Assembly: GCA_035636095.1 (NCBI GenBank)
Contig: DASPZU010000081.1
Location: 1 to 59,936, forward strand
Direction: 5' to 3'
Length of the DNA: 59,936 bases
DNA from: Gp7-AA10 sp035636095
Lineage (GTDB): Bacteria; Acidobacteriota; Thermoanaerobaculia; Gp7-AA8
Positions 34,488 to 42,629 of the stretch are shown piece after piece; positions within the stretch are counted from its first letter, which is position 1; every line of letters starts with the position of its first letter. The notes under the pieces were generated by a model, which was not told the DNA's origin, did no database searches, and saw nothing but the letters and a program-made list of their open reading frames with translations. Both the position numbers and the translations under genes were made by a program.

Positions 34488-35243
34488 ATGCTGGCGGCCA
34501 TCGCGATGACCGGACAATTTCTCGCGCGATCGGTCACGGTCGGCGGCGTGGCGCGCAGGTATCAGATCTGGGTTCCCGCGGCTTACGACCGCGCTCACAA
34601 ATGGCCAGCGATCCTCTTTCTTCACGGTTCGGGTGAGCGGGGTGATGACGGCGAAAAGCAGATCGCCATCGGCCTCGGCCGCGCGCTTCGCGAAGGCGAA
34701 GTCGAAGCGGAGGCCATCGTTGTCTTTCCGCAGTGTCCCGATGGGCAACGGTGGGTCGGCGCGGCGCGGAAGATTGCCATCGCGGCGCTCGATGCCACCC
34801 AGCGCGAGTTCTCCATCGATCGCGATCGCGTCGCGCTGACAGGGATGTCGATGGGTGGGGCGGGGGCGTGGATGCTCGCGGTTCGTTATCCGAAGCGCTG
34901 GTCCGCGCTGGCCACGGTTTGCGCCTACATTCATCGCCCGCCTTCGGTTCCTGATCTCGACAATCCGACGGACGAAACCTGCGACGCATTCGCGCGACGC
35001 GTTCCGCACATCCCGATCTGGATCTTCCACGGCTCCGACGATCCGGTGGTGCCGGTCAGCGAGTCGCGGGAGATGGCTCGTGCGCTAGGCCCACGCGCGG
35101 GATACACCGAGTTCGCAAACACCGGTCACAACGCGTGGGATCCCGCGTACACGCAAACGCACGTCGTGTCGTGGCTCATCGAGCAGAAGAGGTCGGCGGT
35201 CAGAGGCGCCAGCGAAGGCCCAGCGAGTAAATCACCGGACTGA
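34488..35243 (+). CDS. Phospholipase/carboxylesterase-like alpha/beta hydrolase
   Basis: 251 residues. LFLHGSGERGDDG (oxyanion region), nucleophile in TGMSMGGAGAW, Asp in FHGSDDPVVPV and His in NTGHNAWD form a complete triad. It resembles the dienelactone-hydrolase and poly-esterase group, as do secreted carbohydrate esterases; the N-terminus has only a weak hydrophobic stretch. The start ATG 34488 lies ten bases after the QueA-like stop. The 3' end overlaps the opposing OmpW-like gene by 44 bases. Confidence 0.82.
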   Translation: MLAAIAMTGQFLARSVTVGGVARRYQIWVPAAYDRAHKWPAILFLHGSGERGDDGEKQIAIGLGRALREGEVEAEAIVVFPQCPDGQRWVGAARKIAIAALDATQREFSIDRDRVALTGMSMGGAGAWMLAVRYPKRWSALATVCAYIHRPPSVPDLDNPTDETCDAFARRVPHIPIWIFHGSDDPVVPVSESREMARALGPRAGYTEFANTGHNAWDPAYTQTHVVSWLIEQKRSAVRGASEGPASKSPD

Positions 35244-35805
35244 GATGTAACTTCAGGCTCGCATCGGCGGGACCGGACGAAGGCCGATAGCCGATGTAGC
35301 GCGCGTCGACTCCGATGCCGATGCGCTGCGTGACGCCGTACGTCAATCCGGCATCCGTGGTCCAGCCCACACGGCTTTTGATGCGCACCCGTCCGATGCC
35401 GGCGTTGTCGAGATCGGAGCTGTGCAGGCTGTCGCTGCGGACGTACGCCAATCCGGCGCCGAGGTGCGGATCGACGTGGCGGAAGTGAACGAGATGCCAC
35501 TGGATCATGGCCGTGATCGGAATCATGCGCAGCCGGCCGACGTCGAACGCATTGACGTCGCCCACGCGCACCGCCCCGTCATGGCGCACTGCGAAGGCTG
35601 CCAGCTCCGTCGAGAGTTGTCCGCTGAAGAAATGATTCCAGCTCGCGCCGATGGAATCGCCGCGATCGAAGTGCACCGACGAGCCGCTGGTGTTGGTCGT
35701 ACCGACGGTGCTGCTCCCGAACCAGACCGCGACATCATTGGACTGCGCGTACAGCGGAAGGGCGATGAGGGCCAGGGCGACGATCGGGACGACATGCGAT
35801 CGCAT
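35200..35805 (-). CDS. OmpW-like outer-membrane beta-barrel protein
   Basis: 201 residues from ATG 35805, which has an AAGGAG site (complement of 35811-35816) and a signal peptide (VVPIVALALIALPLYAQ). The mature part is a series of amphipathic strands (MIPITAMIQWHLV, DPHLGAGLAYV, TDAGLTYGVTQRIGIGVDARYIGY, SPVIYSLGLRWRL) ending in the typical OmpW-type strand. It would form a small outer-membrane barrel, perhaps for hydrophobic solutes. Confidence 0.85.
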   Translation of the reverse strand: MRSHVVPIVALALIALPLYAQSNDVAVWFGSSTVGTTNTSGSSVHFDRGDSIGASWNHFFSGQLSTELAAFAVRHDGAVRVGDVNAFDVGRLRMIPITAMIQWHLVHFRHVDPHLGAGLAYVRSDSLHSSDLDNAGIGRVRIKSRVGWTTDAGLTYGVTQRIGIGVDARYIGYRPSSGPADASLKLHLSPVIYSLGLRWRL

Positions 35806-35814
35806 AGCGGCTCC

Positions 35815-35861
35815 TTGCGGCCTGCATTCTATGTCGATATAAGGTAGCTTCTGCAAGGAGG
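35815..35861 (+). promoter_or_regulatory. Promoter and ribosome-binding site of penicillin-acylase-type gene
   Basis: TTGCGG (35815-35820), a 17-base spacer and TATAAG (35838-35843), with a full AAGGAGG at 35855-35861 five bases before ATG 35867. The -35 box overlaps the ribosome-binding site of the divergent OmpW-like gene. Confidence 0.55.
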
Positions 35862-35866
35862 CTTCG

Positions 35867-38650
35867 ATGCATCGGTCCCTCGGCCTCGCCCTTGTTCTCG
35901 CCGCACTCTCTCTGTCCGCGCAAGATCTTCCGATCGGCCGCATGACGAAACTCGCCGGCATGCAGGCGCCCGGAATGGTCATTCGCGAAGCAAACGGAAT
36001 CCCGCACGTCCTCGCCCTCAACACGCACGACGCCTGGTTCCTCAACGGATGGCTGCACGCGCAGGACCGTCTCTTTCAAATGGATACGAACCGCCGGATC
36101 GCGGGCGGCACGCTGGGCGAATTGCTCGGCACGGCGGCCTTATCGAACGATGTCCAGCTTCGCACGCTCGGACTTCGACGGGCGGCGGAGGCATCCTTCC
36201 CTCTGTTCAGCGCCGAGGCGCGTGCCGCGGTAGAAGCGTATGCGGCGGGCGTCAACGCGTATCTGCAAGCGCATCCCGGCCAACTCTCGCCCGAATACGC
36301 CCTCCTCGGCGTCAACTCCATCCCGCCGTGGACGCCTGTCGATTCGGTTTCGATCGCGAAGCTGATCGCGTTCAGCCTGTCATTCGATCTCGATCTGGAC
36401 CCGACCATCGCGCTGATTTCCGATCAGACAGCCGGGAAGATCGTGGGCTTCGACGGAACGAAGCTGTTCACCGACACGTGGCGGTCGGCTCCGTTCACCA
36501 AGGCGGCGACCATTCCCGACGCGACCGGGGCGGGGGCGGCGGAGCCGATCCGCGCGAACGCCGCCGAGGTCGGCGGCGCTCCACTCGACATGTCGTGGAT
36601 CCGCCCCGAAACTCTCGGGCTGCTGCGCGCCTATCGCGATCAGATCCGCGACAACGAGGTGGTGCAGGCGGCCATCGATCCGGAGCGTCACGCGGGATCG
36701 AACGAATGGGCGATCGCGCCGAGGAATTCGGCGACTGGGAATGCGCTCATCGCGAACGATCCGCATCTCTCGCTCAGCGAGCCGCCCAACTTTTATCCGA
36801 TCTCGATTCGCGTTCCCGGAAAGCTGAACGTGGCCGGGATGGGATTCCCCGGAGCGCCGTTCGTGATCCAGGGACAGAACGAGCACATCGCGTGGGGATC
36901 GACAGTCCATCCGATGGACGTCACCGATCTCTATCAGGAACAATTCGTTCCCGAGCCGACCTCCCCCAGCGGACTCGCTTCGATGTACCTCGGCAAAAAA
37001 GAAAACGTGATGGCGATTCCGCAAACGTTCAGCGTGTGGACGCCGGGCGTGGGCATGAGCCCTGCTCCGGCCTCGCTGAATCTCCCCAAGGTGACGCTGA
37101 TCGTTCCGCGTCACGGTCCGGTTCTGTCGTTCGATCAATCGAGTGGCGTCGCGATCACGGTGCAGTACGCCGGCTTCTATCCGACGCACGAGGCCGAGGC
37201 GTTTCTCTTCATCGATCAGGCCAAGAGCGTCGATGAGTTCAAAGCGGCGCTGCAATACTTCGATGTCGGATCGCAGAACTTCGCGTACGCCGACGTCGAC
37301 GGCAACATCGCCTACTTCACGAGCGGCGAGATGCCGATCCGTGAAGATCTGCAGGCCAACAAAGTCAACGGCGTGCCTCCCTATTTCGTACGCAACGGGC
37401 AGGGCGGCAACGAGTGGATGGCGGTGAAGAATCCGCAGCCACAGCAGGCGCTTCCTTTCGAAATCCTTCCCTATTCCGAAATGCCCCAGGTCGTGAATCC
37501 GTCCAACGGCTGGTTCGTCAACGCCAACAACGATCCGATCGGGCAGACGCTCGACAACGATCCTCTCAACGCGCAACGACCGGGCGGCGGAATCTACTAT
37601 CTCAATCCGGGATACGACGGATTCCGCGCCGGCCGGATCACACAGCTGGTCCGCGCGAAACTCGCCAACGGCGGAAAGCTCTCGGTGGCCGACATGCAGT
37701 CGATTCAGGCCGACACGGTGCTGGTGGACGCCGAGGTTTTCGTGCCGTTCATCATGCAGGCGCTGACGAACGCGCTGAAATCGGGCGCCGATCCGACGCT
37801 GGCAGCACTGGGAAGCGCGCCGGCCGTGAAGGCCGCCGTGGGGCAGCTGGGCAGCTGGGATTTTTCGACGCCGACCGGAATCGATACCGGCTACGACGCC
37901 GCCGAAACCAATGGCGTGTTGACATCGCCCTCGACGCAGGAGATCAACAACAGCGTGGCCGCGACGATTTATGCGGCCTGGCGAAGCAAGTTCATGGCGA
38001 ACACCGTCGACACCATTCTGAAAACGCTGACGCTTCCGGTGCCGCCGGTGCAGCAGACGCTTTCGACACTGCGATTCCAGCTCGAGAACTTTTCGACGAC
38101 CGGCGGACGCGGCGCCTCCGGTGTCAGTTTCTTCAATGTGCCGGGCGTGACTGATGCTGCCGCGCGACGCGACATTCTGATCCTGAAGAGCGTTGCGGAT
38201 GGGATGACAATGCTGGCCAGCGACGACTTCGCGCCGGCATTCAATAAATCGACGAACCTCAGTGACTACCGATGGGGAAAACTGCATCGCGTCGTCTTTG
38301 CGCATCTGATGGGGAATCTCTATTCGCCCGGTGCGCCGTTCGGTCAGCTGCCCCTCCCTTCGCTCGCGAATCTTCCGGGCGTGGCCACTGACGGCGGAAT
38401 GTCGACTGTCGACGCGGCGTCGCACAATGGGCGCGCCAGCACCGTCAACGGATTCATGTTCACAAGCGGCCCGAATCGACGCTATGTCGGCGACATGAGC
38501 AAAGTCCCAATCGGACAATCGAGTCTGCCTGGCGGCGTCAGCGGCGATCCGCGCAGTCCGTTCTTCACGAACCTGCTGATGCAGTGGCTGACCAACGACA
38601 CCTTCCCGATCGTTCCCGACTCGTTCCCGCGCATTCCCTGGTTGCCGTGA
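35867..38650 (+). CDS. Penicillin-acylase-family N-terminal-nucleophile hydrolase
   Basis: 927 residues with signal peptide (LGLALVLAALSLSAQ). Family features in order: VIREANGIPHVLA, WFLNGWLHAQDRLFQMD, then the autocleavage point HAGSNEWAIAP, where Ser278 would become the first residue of the beta chain and the nucleophile, then NDPHLSLSEPPNFYPI and QNEHIAWGSTVHPMDVTDLY. The precursor should self-process into alpha and beta chains in the periplasm. Known members cleave penicillin G or acyl-homoserine lactones; the substrate here is unknown. The stop overlaps the next start as GTGA. Confidence 0.93.
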   Translation: MHRSLGLALVLAALSLSAQDLPIGRMTKLAGMQAPGMVIREANGIPHVLALNTHDAWFLNGWLHAQDRLFQMDTNRRIAGGTLGELLGTAALSNDVQLRTLGLRRAAEASFPLFSAEARAAVEAYAAGVNAYLQAHPGQLSPEYALLGVNSIPPWTPVDSVSIAKLIAFSLSFDLDLDPTIALISDQTAGKIVGFDGTKLFTDTWRSAPFTKAATIPDATGAGAAEPIRANAAEVGGAPLDMSWIRPETLGLLRAYRDQIRDNEVVQAAIDPERHAGSNEWAIAPRNSATGNALIANDPHLSLSEPPNFYPISIRVPGKLNVAGMGFPGAPFVIQGQNEHIAWGSTVHPMDVTDLYQEQFVPEPTSPSGLASMYLGKKENVMAIPQTFSVWTPGVGMSPAPASLNLPKVTLIVPRHGPVLSFDQSSGVAITVQYAGFYPTHEAEAFLFIDQAKSVDEFKAALQYFDVGSQNFAYADVDGNIAYFTSGEMPIREDLQANKVNGVPPYFVRNGQGGNEWMAVKNPQPQQALPFEILPYSEMPQVVNPSNGWFVNANNDPIGQTLDNDPLNAQRPGGGIYYLNPGYDGFRAGRITQLVRAKLANGGKLSVADMQSIQADTVLVDAEVFVPFIMQALTNALKSGADPTLAALGSAPAVKAAVGQLGSWDFSTPTGIDTGYDAAETNGVLTSPSTQEINNSVAATIYAAWRSKFMANTVDTILKTLTLPVPPVQQTLSTLRFQLENFSTTGGRGASGVSFFNVPGVTDAAARRDILILKSVADGMTMLASDDFAPAFNKSTNLSDYRWGKLHRVVFAHLMGNLYSPGAPFGQLPLPSLANLPGVATDGGMSTVDAASHNGRASTVNGFMFTSGPNRRYVGDMSKVPIGQSSLPGGVSGDPRSPFFTNLLMQWLTNDTFPIVPDSFPRIPWLP

Positions 38651-39585
38651 AGGTTGCATGCCCGAAGTGCGGATACGAGGAGCCCGAGAGTGCGACCGAA
38701 TGCTCGCGATGCGGGATCGTGTTTGGGAAGTTCGCTGAAGTCCCTCGCCCCGCGCAGCGGGGAGAGGGTGGCCCGAAGGGCCGGGTGAGGGACGACGACC
38801 AGGACGATGAGGTCGCCGACGGCCGCATCGGTCCAACGGAGCTGAAAGTTCTGGGCATCGGCCTCGTGCTGGCGATCATCGCCAACGTGATCCCATTCGT
38901 GCGATTCGTTCTCTCCGCCATCATCACGCTCTTTCACGAGCTCGGACACGCCGTCATGGGCTGGCTCCTGGGCATGCCGGCCGTTCCGGCGTTCGATTTT
39001 GTCTACGGCGGCGGCATCACGCCGCACAGCCGGTTTCAAATTGCGCTGGCGCTTCTGATCGCCGGCGGATTCGGATATGCGATGTGGATTTTCCGCGGGA
39101 ACCGAACCACGCTGACGTTGATCGGAGTCGTTTTCCTGATCTGGCTATTTTTTGTGAGCTCGGATTGGCGCCGCGAATTCGCGTTCGGCGCGGCCGGACA
39201 TTTGTCGGAGTTCATCCTGGCCGGAATTCTTTTCTATCAGGCCCTCAGCGGAGTGGGCTGGCGCATTCCGGAGATCGAGCGGCCGCTCGGCGCATTCGTA
39301 GCATTCTTCGTACAAATTAACAGTATGCTTTTTGCGTGGCGGCTGATGCACGATCCCGATTTCGTGGCCTGGTACCGCCAAGGGAAGGGGGGGATGCTGA
39401 TGAATGACCTGGAAGGCATCGCGCTCGATCTCCACATTCACACGCCGTTCAATCCGGGCATCGAAGGTGTCGCGCGCATGCTCCTGATCTTCGGGTTGGT
39501 CCCCATCACGGTTGCGCTCCTCTGGTATTTCCAGCGGTCGCGCTGGCATCGCGTGCTGCGCTCTCTGCGGACCGTATCGGTCTGA
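38647..39585 (+). CDS. Zinc-ribbon membrane protein with HELGH motif (M50-like)
   Basis: 312 residues from GTG 38647. An N-terminal zinc ribbon (CPKCGYEEPES, CSRCGIVFGKF) is joined by a linker to six or seven membrane helices. The first contains TLFHELGHAVMGWLLG, a metalloprotease-like motif as in M50 proteins; a later Asp (PDFVAW) could be a ligand, but I cannot confirm this. The linker, residues about 32-48 (PRPAQRGEGGPKGRVRD), is encoded by a copy of a dispersed hairpin repeat. It is 17 bases upstream of the nucleotidyltransferase gene and could belong to that cassette. Confidence 0.75.
   Translation: MKVACPKCGYEEPESATECSRCGIVFGKFAEVPRPAQRGEGGPKGRVRDDDQDDEVADGRIGPTELKVLGIGLVLAIIANVIPFVRFVLSAIITLFHELGHAVMGWLLGMPAVPAFDFVYGGGITPHSRFQIALALLIAGGFGYAMWIFRGNRTTLTLIGVVFLIWLFFVSSDWRREFAFGAAGHLSEFILAGILFYQALSGVGWRIPEIERPLGAFVAFFVQINSMLFAWRLMHDPDFVAWYRQGKGGMLMNDLEGIALDLHIHTPFNPGIEGVARMLLIFGLVPITVALLWYFQRSRWHRVLRSLRTVSV
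38742..38791. repeat. CCCTCACCC hairpin repeat, copy B, inside a coding region
   Basis: Reverse-oriented match (46 of 50) to 32695-32744. The small stem differs by a paired change, GGCCCTTCGGGCC here (on the complement) against GGCGCTCCGCGCC at the other copy, so pairing is kept. It is read in frame as the Pro/Arg/Gly-rich linker of the host protein. Confidence 0.85.
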
Positions 39586-39602
39586 TATCTTCTGCTCCAC
39601 GC

Positions 39603-40334
39603 ATGCAGACGATTCCGAACGTGCCGCCCGGCGTTCGGCAGGTGCTGGAAGGCGTTGTCGACGCCGCTGCGCGTGCATTCGGCGACGATCTTGTTTCCGT
39701 GATCCTGTACGGCTCGGGCGCAGAAGGACGTCTGCGCACGACGTCGGACGTCAATCTGCTGTTCGTCCTCCGAAAATTATCACATAATAGTATTAATAAT
39801 TTCCGTGAGCCTTTTCGTTTCGCGAAGGCGGCCGCCAACGTCACCGCGATGTTTCTTCTGGAAGAGGAGATTCGGGCGGCCGCTGACGAATTCGCGCAGA
39901 AGTTCGCCGACATTCAACGTCGGCACGTCGTCTTGATGGGCCGCGATGTTCTCGAGGGCATGACCATCCCTCGCGCCGCGCTGGTGCATCGGCTGCAACA
40001 AGTCCTCCTCAATCTCACCATCCGGCTTCGAGAGATGTACGTCGAGCGCAGTCTGCGCGAAGAGCAGTGCGCGGTGACGGTGGCGGAGGCCGCCGGGCCG
40101 CTTCGCACGTCGGCCGCCGCGATCCTCGATCTGGAAGGGCGGGGGACGGTCGCGCCGAAGGAAGCGCTCGAGACGGTCGTCCGCCAGCTCGGCGACGCGC
40201 AATTCGTCGAGCTTCTTCCGCATCTCTCTGAAGCACGCGAGCAGCGCGTTCTGCCGCCGGGAAAAGCGGCTGATTACCTCTTCACGACGCTCGAGCTTTC
40301 GCGCGCGCTCTACCGACGCTCGCTCGCGCTATGA
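39603..40334 (+). CDS. Nucleotidyltransferase-fold protein of the MNIO cassette
   Basis: 243 residues. The N-terminal third has the polymerase-beta-like motif: VILYGSGAEG with Gly37-Ser38, then TTSDVNLLFV, where Asp49 is present but the second acidic ligand is Asn51. Catalysis is therefore uncertain and this may be a binding domain. The remaining part is all-helical (RLQQVLLNLTIRLREMYVER, LETVVRQLGDAQFVELL), similar to HEPN or substrate-binding helices that accompany such domains. The stop overlaps the start of the Cys-tail gene (ATGA). An AT-rich patch covers 39774-39805. Confidence 0.75.
   Translation: MQTIPNVPPGVRQVLEGVVDAAARAFGDDLVSVILYGSGAEGRLRTTSDVNLLFVLRKLSHNSINNFREPFRFAKAAANVTAMFLLEEEIRAAADEFAQKFADIQRRHVVLMGRDVLEGMTIPRAALVHRLQQVLLNLTIRLREMYVERSLREEQCAVTVAEAAGPLRTSAAAILDLEGRGTVAPKEALETVVRQLGDAQFVELLPHLSEAREQRVLPPGKAADYLFTTLELSRALYRRSLAL
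39774..39805. other. AT-rich island with nested inverted repeats in the nucleotidyltransferase gene
   Basis: AAATTAT (39774-39780) pairs with ATAATTT (39796-39802), and TAATA-G-TATTA (39785-39795) lies inside. The coded segment is KLSHNSINNFR. The composition contrasts with the GC-rich gene around it. Confidence 0.6.
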
Positions 40335-41215
40335 ATCCATTTAATCTACGCGGGCCGGAGTTTCTCCTCTTCTACGTCGTCTACGCGCTGATCGTCTTCG
40401 TGATTCTCTGGCTGGTGCGGCGCCATCGCGAGCTCGCAATGCCGGCCCTGCCGTCGGTGGCACGATTTCAAGTCAATGATCCCTATCTGATCGCGTATTT
40501 GCGCGGCGGCGATGCCGAGGTGGTGCGCATCGCGTTGGTGTCGTTGATCGACCGCGGCCTGCTCGTGATCGCCGACGACGTCATCCAAACCACGCTTGCC
40601 GGCCGCCAGGCTGCGCTTCGCAAGACAATCGAGGAGCGAGTGCGCGACGCGTGTCTCGTGCCGAGAAACGTCGGTGAAATCATGGAGAGCCTGAAGGCCG
40701 TCGGTGCCGAGTACGACTTGACGCTCGAAAAACAACGACTGATCCCCGACGACGATGTCAAACAACTTCGACGCCAACTCTTTCTTGCCGCCATCGCCGC
40801 TTTGGGAGCTGTTTCGCTGCTCAAGTTGCTGGTCGCGGCCGCGCGCGGCAAATCCAATGTTCAGTTCCTGATCATCCTGACCGGAGTCGCGATCCTCTTC
40901 GCAGCGAAAGTCGCGTTTCCCCGCCGCACCGCGCACGGCGACAAGGTGGTTTCCGATCTGCGCAACATGTTCGCATCCCTGAAGCTTCGTGCCGCGCAGC
41001 TCCATCCCGGCGGTTCGACCGCCGAGGTCGCGCTGCTGGCGGCGGTGTTTGGCGTCGGGGCGTTGACAGCATCTGCTTTTTCGTGGACGCGCGATCTTTT
41101 CCCGAAGGCCAAATCCTCATCATGGTCGTCGTCGTGCGGCTCATCGTGCGGCTCGTCATGCGGCGGTGGTTGCGGAGGAGGTTGTGGTGGCGGGTGCGGA
41201 GGCTGCGGATCATGA
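40331..41215 (+). CDS. TIGR04222-type membrane protein with Cys/Gly repeat tail
   Basis: 294 residues. The N-terminal membrane helix (FLLFYVVYALIVFVILWLV), the conserved DPYLIAYLRGGDAEVVRIALV and LIDRGLLVI, and two further central helices fit the TIGR04222 family. The C-terminus is a low-complexity tail with seven cysteines at residues 269, 273, 277, 281, 285, 289 and 292; the first six are spaced every four residues (CGSS and CGGG units), after a Ser/Trp linker. Coupled by ATGA overlaps to the nucleotidyltransferase gene before it and the DUF692 enzyme gene after it. I propose the tail as the substrate of that enzyme (inference). Confidence 0.85.
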   Translation: MNPFNLRGPEFLLFYVVYALIVFVILWLVRRHRELAMPALPSVARFQVNDPYLIAYLRGGDAEVVRIALVSLIDRGLLVIADDVIQTTLAGRQAALRKTIEERVRDACLVPRNVGEIMESLKAVGAEYDLTLEKQRLIPDDDVKQLRRQLFLAAIAALGAVSLLKLLVAAARGKSNVQFLIILTGVAILFAAKVAFPRRTAHGDKVVSDLRNMFASLKLRAAQLHPGGSTAEVALLAAVFGVGALTASAFSWTRDLFPKAKSSSWSSSCGSSCGSSCGGGCGGGCGGGCGGCGS

Positions 41216-42231
41216 GATTCGGCATCGGATGGCGGCCGGGGATCGGCGCGGGCATTCTCGCGAACCTCGATCAGATCGATGTGATCGAGCTGCTTGCCGA
41301 GGAGTGCACGCCCGGGCAGGAGCGGGCGCTGCGAACTTTGCGAAGTCACGTGCCGATCGTCGTGCACGCAACCTCGCTGGGTCTCGCGTCACCGGAGCCC
41401 GTCGATCGTCGGCGTCTCGATGCTGTCGCCCGCGTCGTCGAGTGGGTGAAACCCGATTTCTGGTCCGAGCATCTGGCATTCGTGCGCGCGGATGGAATGG
41501 AGATCGGCCATCTGGCCGCGCCACCGCGCAACGACGCAACACTGCAGGGCCTGGTGCGGAACGTCGAGCAGGCGAGGCAGGTGATCGGCCGCGCGCCGCT
41601 GCTCGAGAATGTGGCCACGCTCTTCGATCCGCCGTTCAGCACCTACGACGAAGCTGGCTGGCTCAACGCCGTTCTTGACGCCACTGAGACAGAGCTGTTG
41701 CTCGACCTTCACAATTTGCACGCCAATGCAACGAACTTTCATTTCGACGCGCGCGCGACCATTCGATCGCTGCCTCGCGATCGCATCGGAGCGATCCACA
41801 TTGCCGGGGGACGTGGCATCGAAGGCGATCGCATCCTCGACGATCACCTGCACGACGTTCCCGATCCGGTTTTCGATCTGCTTTCTGAAGTCGGCGCCGA
41901 ACGCGCGACCGTCATTCTCGAACGCGACGGCAACTATCCGACCATGCATGCGCTCCTCGGACAGCTCGCCAGAGCGCGCGCAACTCCGCGCGTAGTCGCT
42001 CTCCCCACCGCGCGGCGAGACGGAGGAGGCTCCGGTCCGTCACATGCTCATCGTTTTTTCGCTCGGCTCTTTACCGACGATGCCGCGCGAGAGCGGTTCA
42101 TGGCACGGCCTTACCAGGAGGCCATCGCTGCCGGCTTCGACGAAGCCGACGCGCGCCGCATCGCTGTTGTCGATCATGTCGACCTGACGTTGGCGGCGCG
42201 CAGTTTCGCGAAGAAACGCAAGCGCGCGTGA
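41212..42231 (+). CDS. DUF692 family multinuclear non-haem iron enzyme (MNIO)
   Basis: 339 residues from ATG 41212, overlapping the Cys-tail gene stop. The TIM-barrel motifs of DUF692 are all seen: FGIGWRPGIG, PIVVHATSLGLAS, DFWSEHLAFVR, LLENVA, DLHNLHANATNF and IGAIHIAGG, carrying the His, Glu, Asp and Asn residues that bind iron in relatives such as MbnB. Studied members oxidise or rearrange cysteines (or Asn/Asp) in ribosomal peptides. A C-terminal helical extension (FFARLFTDDAARERFMARP, DEADARRIAVVDHVDLTLAA) resembles short domains on other peptide-modifying systems and might recognise the substrate or membrane partner. Confidence 0.9.
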   Translation: MRFGIGWRPGIGAGILANLDQIDVIELLAEECTPGQERALRTLRSHVPIVVHATSLGLASPEPVDRRRLDAVARVVEWVKPDFWSEHLAFVRADGMEIGHLAAPPRNDATLQGLVRNVEQARQVIGRAPLLENVATLFDPPFSTYDEAGWLNAVLDATETELLLDLHNLHANATNFHFDARATIRSLPRDRIGAIHIAGGRGIEGDRILDDHLHDVPDPVFDLLSEVGAERATVILERDGNYPTMHALLGQLARARATPRVVALPTARRDGGGSGPSHAHRFFARLFTDDAARERFMARPYQEAIAAGFDEADARRIAVVDHVDLTLAARSFAKKRKRA

Positions 42232-42243
42232 TAGGCTCTCGGC

Positions 42244-42627
42244 ATGCCCGCAAAGCCCATGGTCCTGGTGGTCGAGGATACGGACTCTGTCCGCAAACTC
42301 CTGGCGGCGGAGCTGTCGCAGGACCACAACATCCGCGTCGAACAGGCAGCGAACGGCGCCGAAGGACTCGAAAAGGCGGCATCTCCCGATTGCGCCGTGG
42401 TCGTGCTCGACATGATGCTTCCCGACACTGATGGCCTGCAGTTCATCGAAAAGCTCAAATCGCAGCGGACGAATCTCCCCTCCATCATCGCGATCACCGG
42501 CGCATCGGAGACGCTCGTTCCCGATTCGATGATCGAAGGACCGTATCGCGGAGTGGTGAGCGCCATTTTTCGAAAGCCGATCGATCGCGCCAAGCTGCGC
42601 GACACCGTAGCGTTCTGTCTCAGCTAG
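42244..42627 (+). CDS. Single-domain response regulator (CheY-like)
   Basis: 127 residues, receiver only: VVEDTDSVRKLL, the phospho-acceptor Asp in VVVLDMMLPDTDG, Thr in AITGAS and Lys in FRKPID. No output domain. It is 12 bases after the MNIO gene, so it may be co-transcribed with the cassette; its kinase is not obvious. Confidence 0.88.
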   Translation: MPAKPMVLVVEDTDSVRKLLAAELSQDHNIRVEQAANGAEGLEKAASPDCAVVVLDMMLPDTDGLQFIEKLKSQRTNLPSIIAITGASETLVPDSMIEGPYRGVVSAIFRKPIDRAKLRDTVAFCLS

Positions 42628-42629
42628 TC

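Noticed and set aside
35200..36045. Longer start for the OmpW-like gene
   Set aside because: The signal peptide and AAGGAG site at ATG 35805 identify the start; the extra 80 residues are antisense to the acylase gene.
36380..38836. Long open frame of 818 codons on the minus strand opposite the penicillin-acylase-type gene
   Set aside because: Composition is Arg/His/Gly-rich with no domain, and the plus-strand gene has clear family motifs throughout. It is a shadow of GC-rich codon use.
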